Assembly: GCA_002340355.1 (NCBI GenBank)
Contig: DDLX01000026.1
Coordinates: forward strand, 134,868 to 198,867
Direction: 5' to 3'
Origin: Cytophagales bacterium UBA2561
Lineage (GTDB): Bacteria > Bacteroidota > Bacteroidia > Cytophagales > Thermoflexibacteraceae
DNA length: 64,000 nucleotides
A model generated the notes under the pieces. That model saw only the letters and a program-made list of their open reading frames with translations. It ran no database searches and was not told the DNA's origin. Below, one piece after another: positions 54,087 through 60,804 of this stretch; position 1 is the first letter of the stretch, and every line of letters starts with the position of its first letter. Both the position numbers and the translations under genes were made by a program.

Positions 54087-54929
54087 ATGAAAACCCTTTA
54101 TTTTGTACTCGTTTTTTCGGGATTAGCTTTTGTCTTTTTTCATTTTCAAAAACCTTCCGAATCAGGCACTTCAAAGAATATTCAAAAAAATAGATCACCT
54201 CAAAATCAATTAGATAAACAGGTTTTAGAGGCAAAATTACGACAAAACGTAACTCCGAAACCTATCCAAATAGAAGATTCTATAAAAATTACACCTGCCG
54301 ATTTATTGGGAAATTTAAATATGCAAAAGCATCCTGATTTTGTAAATGTAGAAGTTAAATATGCTGCTCATAAATATTTTTGGCTTCGAAAAGTAGTTTA
54401 TAAAGCCTTTTTAGAAATGAGGGAAGTAGCTGAAAAAGAGGGTATTCGATTAAAAATTACTTCGGCAGGGCGGTCTTTTGCTGACCAAAAAGGAATTTGG
54501 GAAGCCAAGTGGAAAGCTCGCCGTAAAAAATTTGGTTCGGACAAGGCAACTGCCGAAAACATCCTGAAATACAGTGCTATGCCAGGGATGTCTCGCCATC
54601 ATTGGGGAACGGATATTGACCTTAATAATAAAAATGATTCGTACTGGGCAACCGAAAAAGGAAAAAAAGAATATGCGTGGTTAATTGAAAATGCACCTAA
54701 ATTTGGGTTTTGTCAGACTTATACGCCAAAAAATCAGCAACGTCCCGAAGGTTATAATGAAGAAAAATGGCATTGGTCGTATATGCCTTTGGCTTCTCAA
54801 TTTTTACAGGCTTTTAAAACTCAGATTTCTTATGCAGATATTCAAGGTTTTTCGGGTGCAAACACTGCGGAAGAATTGCGAACTATAGAAAAGTATGTAT
54901 TAGGCATTAATCCTGAGTGTTCTCATTAG
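54087..54929 (+). CDS. M15 family D-alanyl-D-alanine carboxypeptidase
   Basis: This 280-residue zinc peptidase probably trims peptidoglycan stem peptides in the periplasm. It has a signal or N-terminal anchor (about 1-20), a linker, and the VanY/DacB-type M15 domain (about 95-270). Zn ligands and catalytic residues are in MSRHHWGTDIDLNN (H, D) and the later EEKWHWSY (H). ITSAGRSFADQKGIWE is the family's substrate-binding strand. It ends just before a palindromic terminator and converges on the DUF2442 gene. Confidence 0.9.
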   Translation: MKTLYFVLVFSGLAFVFFHFQKPSESGTSKNIQKNRSPQNQLDKQVLEAKLRQNVTPKPIQIEDSIKITPADLLGNLNMQKHPDFVNVEVKYAAHKYFWLRKVVYKAFLEMREVAEKEGIRLKITSAGRSFADQKGIWEAKWKARRKKFGSDKATAENILKYSAMPGMSRHHWGTDIDLNNKNDSYWATEKGKKEYAWLIENAPKFGFCQTYTPKNQQRPEGYNEEKWHWSYMPLASQFLQAFKTQISYADIQGFSGANTAEELRTIEKYVLGINPECSH

Positions 54930-54951
54930 ATTTCACTTCTGATATTCTTCC

Positions 54952-54984
54952 AGACTTGCCAAGTTTCATAAGCCTAGCAAGTCT
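54952..54984. terminator. Palindromic terminator after the M15 peptidase gene
   Basis: AGACTTGC and its complement form the base of a hairpin around CCAAG...CCTA, followed by TTT. The right arm ends immediately before the TTA stop of the converging DUF2442 gene. Confidence 0.65.
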
Positions 54985-55278
54985 TTAGAATAAACTTTCG
55001 ACCAAAATATCCTCATCAATTTCTTCCCAATGAATATCAAAACCTGTATCTATTTTCCAATTTTGTCGTTGTTCAGGGGTTGCATTTTCAAGACGGGGAA
55101 ACCATTTTAAGGGTGTTCCAATCACTCGTTTATCATCTAATTCTACATAAAAACGCTGTGCATCAAACCACACCGAGATAGCTTTTGGAGGGCTGGACTT
55201 TTGCATATTAGGACGATTTTTACTTAGATTCTCGAATGCCTCATCAAATGCAATTTGTGGAATTTTATCAGTTTGCAT
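54985..55278 (-). CDS. DUF2442 family protein
   Basis: The 97-residue protein has the DUF2442 pattern AISVWFDAQRFYVELDDKRVIGTPLKWFPRL, followed by NATPEQRQNWKI and a terminal WEEIDEDI. These small proteins often sit beside DUF4160 genes, as here, and the pair is suspected to be toxin-antitoxin-like, although this has little experimental support. The N-terminal 25 residues are an extra helix. The partner gene lies four bases upstream on the same strand. Confidence 0.85.
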   Translation of the reverse strand: MQTDKIPQIAFDEAFENLSKNRPNMQKSSPPKAISVWFDAQRFYVELDDKRVIGTPLKWFPRLENATPEQRQNWKIDTGFDIHWEEIDEDILVESLF

Positions 55279-55282
55279 ATTT

Positions 55283-55519
55283 TTACGATTTAAAATATTG
55301 TTTCCAAGCCTTTACGAAGTTGGCTTCGTTAGCGATAATTATCTTTTCCAATTTATTAAGTTGGTGAATTTTAAAACCTTCATTTTTTGCGAGCGAAACA
55401 GGTTCTAGCCAAAATTTAGCATGAGCATTTCCTTTCCGAACATGAATATGAGGAGGTTCGTCACTTTCATTACTGTAAAATAGATATTTATATCCGAATA
55501 ATCTCAAAATTACAGGCAT
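55283..55519 (-). CDS. DUF4160 family protein
   Basis: The 78-residue protein matches DUF4160: MPVILRLFGYKYLFYSNE, then EPPHIHVRKGNAHAKFWLEPV with the conserved PPHIHV, and a C-terminal helix with KIIIANEANFVKAW. It precedes DUF2442 by four bases in one operon. In many genomes this order is seen and often called a toxin-antitoxin module; the sequence itself gives no catalytic hint. No exact promoter core lies upstream. Confidence 0.88.
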   Translation of the reverse strand: MPVILRLFGYKYLFYSNESDEPPHIHVRKGNAHAKFWLEPVSLAKNEGFKIHQLNKLEKIIIANEANFVKAWKQYFKS

Positions 55520-55629
55520 ACTTTTTAGCGTTTATTTTTATAAAAGTATTAAGAAAATAACAAATAAGTTACTCTACCCTACTAAAATTGATTTATAAAA
55601 TATATTAGTATTAAAATTAGTTAAAAATC

Positions 55630-55855
55630 TTTGTTTATTGGGCTAAAAAGCCATCTTTCCGTAGTGATGGGTTTGCAAACCCACCGCTACAGAGAAATTA
55701 AATTTAGTTTTATACAATTGATAAGCAATAAAATCTTGGAAAGGTGTAGTAGTAAGAAACAAAACTTTATCACAAAATCATAAATTAATTTATTCTTTTT
55801 CTGCTTTCTCCATTTTCTCGACCAAAAAACCTACTAATCTTTCCAGATTTCGCAC
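55630..55855. repeat. Long direct repeat, copy 1
   Basis: About 226 bases, closely matching 56634-56864. It contains the REP-like palindrome at 55661-55690 (GTAG..GGGTTTGCAAACCC..CTAC, one mismatch) and the last 21 codons of the XRE gene. It is more diverged than copy 2 within the palindrome. The span 55520-55629 to its left holds nothing recognisable. Confidence 0.85.
55790..55855 (-). pseudogene. 3' remnant of the XRE regulator gene
   Basis: These 66 bases encode the final 21 residues (VRNLERLVGFLVEKMEKAEK...) plus stop of the gene at 56799, identical at protein level, but with no 5' part. Immediately upstream (minus strand) the homology stops, so it is a duplicated tail. Confidence 0.75.
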
Positions 55856-55870
55856 AGGCTTTAGAAAAAC

Positions 55871-56040
55871 TCACTTGGAATTATTGAGTTGGTAGGTATT
55901 CCAAAAGTTTATAATATCTTTGAAAGAAATAGACAAAGCGTTTCGGACGTTGGGTGCGTAGGAGCTTAAAAAAGCATCTTTGGCACGTTGTCTATTTTTG
56001 TATATAAATTTACTAAATTTTAAAACTGACAAGTATTCAA
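55871..56040 (-). pseudogene. Orphan coding fragment downstream of the DUF416 gene
   Basis: A frame offset from the DUF416 gene reads FEYLSVLKFSKFIYKNRQRA..., then SSYAPNVRNALSISFKDIIN and ends at TGA 55871. It looks protein-like but has no own start outside the DUF416 gene. It may be the tail of another gene, or a shifted continuation of DUF416. I do not recognise it. Confidence 0.3.
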
Positions 56041-56535
56041 AACCTCTACTTGTCGAACAAGCTCTTGTTGAAAGATAGGATGCTGTTCCAGTTTTTGAGT
56101 TAAATGTGCTTGGTTTTGTGACCAATTTTCAGCTTCCAAAATTTGAAATTCTATACTCTGAAGTGTTAAAAAACTAGTAGTTTGAATACTTTTTTCTTTT
56201 TGTGTCTCATCTGAATTTGCATAAAAAAATGCCAACTCCATCAATACACTACACGCATCTAATGCTAAAGAAGCTGATAAATTCCCTGCAAATTCTTCCA
56301 TATCAGGACAAATTTCAATTATCTGTTTTTCAATAACTTCGATGTTTATTTTTGTGTTTTCATGGATAATTGTATCTAAAATTTCATCAAAAAGAAGAAT
56401 ACTTCCAAAAGCATATTTTTCAAAAAACAAACGGTAATTTTCTTGGAGTTTTTGACAAGTGACAATTCCAAGTCTTTGTTTCTGAATAGGTGTCGCCTCT
56501 TGTAAAGCAGTTTGTAAAATAGACGGCAAATTCAT
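56020..56535 (-). CDS. DUF416 (YjaG-like) family protein
   Basis: The 171-residue protein resembles E. coli YjaG (DUF416): CQKLQENYRLFFEKYAFGS near residue 27, FDEILDTIIHEN, the central CPDMEEFAGNLSASLALDACSVLMELAFFY, and SFLTLQSIEFQILEAEN. E. coli YjaG is about 196 residues, so the C-terminus here is about 20 residues short. It ends where an unrelated-looking frame begins, so the gene may be 3'-truncated. It lies between two copies of a long direct repeat and upstream of an XRE gene. Function unknown. Confidence 0.75.
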   Translation of the reverse strand: MNLPSILQTALQEATPIQKQRLGIVTCQKLQENYRLFFEKYAFGSILLFDEILDTIIHENTKINIEVIEKQIIEICPDMEEFAGNLSASLALDACSVLMELAFFYANSDETQKEKSIQTTSFLTLQSIEFQILEAENWSQNQAHLTQKLEQHPIFQQELVRQVEVLNTCQF

Positions 56536-56633
56536 TTTCTTTTTTTCGATCTTTTACCTGAAAATTCGGTTTTAGCAGTAATATCATTAAGCTTTAGAAG
56601 TTCTTCACAATCTAAGCAAATCGGGCGACTCCC

Positions 56634-56864
56634 TTTGTTTATTGAGCTAAAAAGCCATCTTTCCGTAGTGGTGGGTTTGCAAACCCACCGCTACAGAGAA
56701 ATTAAATTTAGTTTTATAAAATTGAATTGATAAGCAATAAAATTTTGGTAGGGTAGAGCGGTAAGAAACGAAACCTTATTACAAAATCATAAATTAATTT
56801 ATTCTTTTTCTGCTTTCTCCATTTTCTCGACCAAAAAACCTACTAATCTTTCCAGATTTCGCAC
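56634..56864. repeat. Long direct repeat, copy 2
   Basis: About 231 bases matching 55630-55855. It contains the palindrome at 56665-56694 (arms of 14 bases, one T-G pair) and overlaps the 3' end of the XRE gene. Together the two copies bracket 55856-56633, which holds the DUF416 gene. Confidence 0.85.
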
Positions 56865-57179
56865 CGTTTGTTCCAATTGTCGGAAGGCTTCGGGCGAAAC
56901 ATGATTCACAGCTATATTATCTCCGTTATAAGAATGGGCATGGGGGGAATTAATCGTAATATTTCTTGCGTCATCTAATTTCATTAATTCTTCAAGGGGG
57001 ATTTCTAAAATTTTAGCAATTTTCTCTAATCGTGAAACTTGTACATCGGTTTTGCCTTGCTCAATTCGGGCATATCCCGAAGGCGACATCTCTAAAAGCT
57101 CTGCCATATTTTCTTGCGAATAATTTTTTAATGAACGTAAGTGTCTGATTTTATTTCCTAATTTTTGTGATATCTTCAT
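56799..57179 (-). CDS. XRE family (Cro/C1-type) HTH regulator
   Basis: The 126-residue protein has an N-terminal helix-turn-helix (about 8-62: KIRHLRSLKNYSQENMAELL, MSPSGYARIEQGKTDVQVSR, LEKIAKILEIPLEELM), then a linker with NSPHAHSYNGDNIAV, and a C-terminal coiled coil (about 95-126) likely for dimerisation. Its 3' end is duplicated at 55790. A -7 core on the minus strand at 57279 overlaps the region of a divergent core for 57319, so it may regulate itself and that neighbour. Confidence 0.9.
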   Translation of the reverse strand: MKISQKLGNKIRHLRSLKNYSQENMAELLEMSPSGYARIEQGKTDVQVSRLEKIAKILEIPLEELMKLDDARNITINSPHAHSYNGDNIAVNHVSPEAFRQLEQTVRNLERLVGFLVEKMEKAEKE

Positions 57180-57263
57180 GGAGGATATGCGTTAGAATCC
57201 TAAAAATAGTTTAAAAATCAATACTTTGTAGCTTGAGTCCAGCGACCCAATAGAAATATTACT

Positions 57264-57286
57264 TAACTTTGAAAGTATCAAATTTA
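57264..57286. promoter_or_regulatory. Back-to-back divergent promoter cores
   Basis: TAACTTTG on the plus strand (57264-57271) serves the gene at 57319. TAAATTTG on the minus strand (57279-57286) serves the XRE gene. Both match TAnnTTTG exactly and lie 8 bases apart, so one operator could control both. Confidence 0.5.
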
Positions 57287-57318
57287 AGTATTTCTTCACC
57301 TCAAAATTACATTTTTTA

Positions 57319-57762
57319 ATGACAAAATTAAGTGCATCAGCCCAAAAAATACAGCATTATCTCGAAGCTCAAAATACTTGGGAAAAGATCCAAAGCCCTA
57401 ACTTCCCTCGTGAATTAGCACTGGTTATTCTCAAAAGAAGTGCGATTTATTTAAGGATTCCAACCGATCAAATCGAGGATGTTATCACCGAAATTCTAAT
57501 CTATCAATTCGACTATCCAATTGAACACATCCAAACCATCTGGCAAACCGTCAAGTTTATGGGCGATAATTCTGTTCGGATGGTTTTCTTTGATTATATC
57601 AGTGAGAATTTGGAGCATCTCTTTGAGGAAAATACGCCCGTGACCTTTCAGGATATACAATATCACATTCAAATTTTAGAAACAGAAATCAAACATCTCC
57701 GTGAAATGCTGATACTGATCAGAACACAACTTCCTGAAGGTATGACAGATAATGTAAATTAG
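57319..57762 (+). CDS. Unrecognised small protein with C-terminal coiled coil
   Basis: I do not recognise this 147-residue protein. It is acidic, mostly helical, with a VILKRSAIYLRIPTDQIEDVITEI segment, an IQTIWQTVKFMGDNSVRMVFFDYI segment, and a heptad-rich C-terminus (IQYHIQILETEIKHLREMLI). It has no signal peptide or membrane helix. It is divergent from the XRE gene, with adjacent promoters, and is followed 93 bases on by hisI. Confidence 0.65.
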   Translation: MTKLSASAQKIQHYLEAQNTWEKIQSPNFPRELALVILKRSAIYLRIPTDQIEDVITEILIYQFDYPIEHIQTIWQTVKFMGDNSVRMVFFDYISENLEHLFEENTPVTFQDIQYHIQILETEIKHLREMLILIRTQLPEGMTDNVN

Positions 57763-57782
57763 ACCGAAAAATATAAGGGGTT

Positions 57783-57813
57783 TTGAGGCATTAATGTTAA
57801 ATAGTTATCTTTG
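57783..57813 (+). promoter_or_regulatory. Promoter for hisI
   Basis: TTG (57783-57785), 20 bases, TATCTTTG (57806-57813), and 43 bases to the ATG. This is the best complete Bacteroidota -33/-7 promoter in the window. Confidence 0.7.
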
Positions 57814-57855
57814 TGGTTTTGGTATCTATTATTTGTATTAAATCAAATCTAAATA

Positions 57856-58251
57856 ATGTCTTTAAAACTAGAAACTCAACTAGAACTTGAGCCACAGTTC
57901 CAAAAACGAGACGGACTACTGCCCGTTATTGTCCAAGAGATGGATTCTTATCAGATTTTGATGTTGGGTTATGTCAATCCCGAAGCACTCGAAAAAACCC
58001 TCCGAACTCAAAAGGCTACTTTTTGGAGTACTTCCCGAAATGAGCTTTGGACAAAAGGCGAAACGTCAGGGGATTATCTCGAAGTCCTTGATATTCTGGT
58101 CGATTGCGATCAAGATGCCTTAATTTATCAAGTTCGGATGCTGGGAAGTGGCGTTTGCCATACCAAAGATGAGCAAGGCAAAACCCGTAAAAGCTGTTTC
58201 TATCGCAAATATTCTTTGAAAACTCAGGAAATGGATTTTCATTATTCATGA
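57856..58251 (+). CDS. hisI: Phosphoribosyl-AMP cyclohydrolase
   Basis: HisI opens the purine ring of phosphoribosyl-AMP, step three of histidine synthesis. The 131-residue single-domain form is present, not the HisIE fusion, so a separate hisE must exist elsewhere. Motifs are MLGYVNPEALEKTL, ATFWSTSRNELWTKGETSGD, the metal-binding DCDQDALIYQV, and GVCHTKDEQGKTRKSCFYR. No other his genes are adjacent. It has its own promoter. Confidence 0.95.
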   Translation: MSLKLETQLELEPQFQKRDGLLPVIVQEMDSYQILMLGYVNPEALEKTLRTQKATFWSTSRNELWTKGETSGDYLEVLDILVDCDQDALIYQVRMLGSGVCHTKDEQGKTRKSCFYRKYSLKTQEMDFHYS

Positions 58252-58479
58252 TTGAGATTAAGTAAGGTAGTGTAAAAATACTTTTCTCCATTCTTTTCCC
58301 TCTCTCAAGACTTTCTGATTTTTAAACTACCTACTTATAGCACCAACTTATGGCACTATTTATGCAAATATACTCTTGTATTTGAAGGAGGTATAAAACA
58401 ACAATCTGCCTCAGTAATGAGGATAAAACAACCTACTTCCAATAATAAAATTACGTAGAAAAAATAATCAGATACAAGA

Positions 58480-58977
58480 ATGCGAAATCAAAACGTACAC
58501 TTACTTCCACTTAAAATTTTAGTGATGGCGCATACGGCGAACGAACAGACAACTTTGGTACAAAATATCCAAGAATTTGGTTTACAGCCCGATATAGCGA
58601 TTAATCTTCCCGATATTCTCACCAAATTAAAACACTCCGAAAAATATGATATGTTGTTTATTTCCTTAAATCGGGGCGCAGGGAATACCGAGTTAACTAC
58701 TTTCATTCGGTCTGGATTAGGAGGAAAATGTCCTTATTTAATTGGGTTAGCCAGTCAACTCTCCGAAATTGAGAAAAATATTTATTTACGCATAGGTGGT
58801 TTGCACGATTATCTTTCTTCTCCTCAAGATAAATTGAAAATTAAGCGACTACTGGAAAAAGTATATCGTAAGAAATATGGGAAAAATCATACTAAAATAC
58901 CATTGGAATCTGTGCGTTCTAAAAAAGTATGGACAATTAACGAAGAAAAAGAATTTCAACTTCACTATGTTGCTTGA
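58480..58977 (+). CDS. Degenerate receiver-like (pseudo-receiver) protein
   Basis: The 165 residues fold-pattern like a CheY receiver (LKILVMAHTANEQTTLVQNI start, a DMLFISLNRGAGNTEL strand-loop, and LPEDY-like GGLHDYLSSPQDKLKIKRLL). However, the usual acidic pair is replaced (MAHTANE), the phosphoacceptor Asp position is Ser/Asn in FISLNRG, and the conserved Lys is Ser in YLSSP. It is therefore probably not phosphorylated, and may act as a constitutive protein-protein module. A basic C-terminal tail follows. It stands alone. Assignment is moderate. Confidence 0.65.
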   Translation: MRNQNVHLLPLKILVMAHTANEQTTLVQNIQEFGLQPDIAINLPDILTKLKHSEKYDMLFISLNRGAGNTELTTFIRSGLGGKCPYLIGLASQLSEIEKNIYLRIGGLHDYLSSPQDKLKIKRLLEKVYRKKYGKNHTKIPLESVRSKKVWTINEEKEFQLHYVA

Positions 58978-59256
58978 TTTTGTTTCATGTTATTTTATAA
59001 AGTCCTTTTTTCAGATTTTCAATCATGACAGGTGGAATTTTTTGAAGATCTAACAACATCAATCCGTCTAGGGTATTGTTAAATTGGGAGCAATATTAAA
59101 CCCTATAATTTGAGCATTTAAATTAATATATTTTCGGTACCTACTGATGTTTTTAGATTTGCTTTAAATTCTCTTATGTAACAAAATGTATTTTAACTCC
59201 AACAAAACGATAACTTACTAATAATCAATTTATTTTTGAATATTCACTTTCAAAAA

Positions 59257-60495
59257 CTAGGCATCTCCAAAGAATAAATATGCTAACAAAATCGAAGCCA
59301 TAATTCCCGCTAAATCCGCTAAAAGTCCACAAACTACCGCATAACGAGTATTTCGAATGCCTACCACTCCAAAATAAACCGCCAAGACGTAAAATGTCGT
59401 TTCGGTTGACCCTTGCAAAACAGAAGCCAGCCGTCCTTGAAAAGAATCCGCTCCATATGTTTTCATGGTTTCAACCATCATTCCTCTTGCTCCACTTCCG
59501 CTTAATGGCTTCATGATAGCAGTCGGAAGTCCCGCTACAAAATCAGCATTTATTCCTAAAGATTTGATAAGCAATTCAATACTATCAATCAGAAAAGCCA
59601 TTGCCCCAGCGTTTCGGAATACTCCAATCGCCACTAGCATCGCTACCAAATACGGAATAATCACAATTGCCGTTTTGAAACCTTCTTTTGCTCCTTCAAT
59701 AAAAGTTTCATAGACATTAATTTTTCGAAAAACCGCCAGTCCAATAAATGTAATGATGATTGAGAATAAAATAACATTACTCGCCGTACTGGAAACGATA
59801 CGGGTCTCTTCTTGTGTCAAACCTGAAAAAAGCCAAATAATAAGTCCAACTAATACGGAGAGTGTTCCCAGATATATCAAAATAACTCGGTCTAATAAAT
59901 TGATTTTCTGATAAATGGCGGTAACAATAATACCTGTTAAGGTAGAAAAAAAGGTAGCTAATAAAATCGGGACAAAAATATCAGAAGGGTTTACTGCACC
60001 AAGTTCTGCTCGATAAACCATCACATTAATCGGAATTAAAGTTAAGCCCGAAGTATTTAAAACCAAAAACATGATTTGGGCATTAGAAGCACGGTCTTTA
60101 TCAGGATTTAGGGTTTGTAGTTCCTTCATTGCCTTGAGTCCGAGCGGAGTAGCGGCATTATCCAAACCCAATATATTTGCCGAAAAATTCATCAAAATTG
60201 ATCCTGTAGCTGAGTGATTTTCAGGAATTTCAGGAAATAGCCTCTGAAAAAATGGAGCTACCAATTTTCCAAAGAGTTCAACGACTCCTGCCTTCTCCCC
60301 TACCCTCATCAAGCCTAACCAAAGTGTCATAACACCCGTCAAACCAATAGAGATTTCGAAGCCTAACTTGGCACTTCCCATTGTGCCATTCATAATTTCA
60401 CCAAAAACTTCGGTATCTCCCCAAAAAATTAATTTTGCCGTTGCAGTCAAAAAAGCAATGACAAAAAATGCAACCCAAACGTAATTTAAAACCAT
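59257..60495 (-). CDS. SpmA/SpmB-like nucleoside recognition domain membrane protein
   Basis: This 412-residue protein joins two Gate/nucleoside-recognition modules, equivalent to SpmA (about 1-200) and SpmB (about 230-410). Signature segments are FSANILGLDNAATPLGLKAM and the AGLPTAIMKPLSGSGARGMM region, with about ten membrane helices. The spore-maturation name is from Bacillus; in non-sporulating Bacteroidota these fused proteins are of unknown function, possibly in transport of small molecules. It is monocistronic. Confidence 0.88.
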   Translation of the reverse strand: MVLNYVWVAFFVIAFLTATAKLIFWGDTEVFGEIMNGTMGSAKLGFEISIGLTGVMTLWLGLMRVGEKAGVVELFGKLVAPFFQRLFPEIPENHSATGSILMNFSANILGLDNAATPLGLKAMKELQTLNPDKDRASNAQIMFLVLNTSGLTLIPINVMVYRAELGAVNPSDIFVPILLATFFSTLTGIIVTAIYQKINLLDRVILIYLGTLSVLVGLIIWLFSGLTQEETRIVSSTASNVILFSIIITFIGLAVFRKINVYETFIEGAKEGFKTAIVIIPYLVAMLVAIGVFRNAGAMAFLIDSIELLIKSLGINADFVAGLPTAIMKPLSGSGARGMMVETMKTYGADSFQGRLASVLQGSTETTFYVLAVYFGVVGIRNTRYAVVCGLLADLAGIMASILLAYLFFGDA

Positions 60496-60747
60496 GAGAA
60501 ATCAGTCTGTATTTTGGATGGAAAAAGGCAAGGTATGGATATTTTTAAGTTTTTTGAAAGGAAATGACTTAAAAACTGTACTTTATCACTTTGACAAAAT
60601 AATTTAAGATAACTTAACAAAAAAAGCTAATTCTAAAGGAACTTTTTTATATAAAAGCCTTACCTTTACATAACTCAAACAACAATCTATATAAAATTTT
60701 GAGCCTGTCCCTTTTTTTGATGATTTGGTTTTAGGGACACACAAGAG

Positions 60748-60779
60748 AAGTCGTTTCGGGAATATTCTCGGAACGACTT
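60748..60779. terminator. Hairpin downstream of the T9SS operon
   Basis: AAGTCGTTTCG (60748-60758) pairs with CGGAACGACTT (60769-60779, one G-T pair) around GGAATATTCT. It lies 26 bases beyond the minus-strand stop at 60805, though without a clear T-run. The rest of 60496-60804 shows no gene. Confidence 0.5.
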
Positions 60780-60804
60780 TCTTTAGGCATTTTGGGATAC
60801 AGCC

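Noticed and set aside
58978..59256. A minus-strand stretch that reads like a protein tail (NNTLDGLMLLDLQKIPPV)
   Set aside because: Only about 36 codons between stops, without a plausible start or identifiable family. It could be a remnant but is too short to support.
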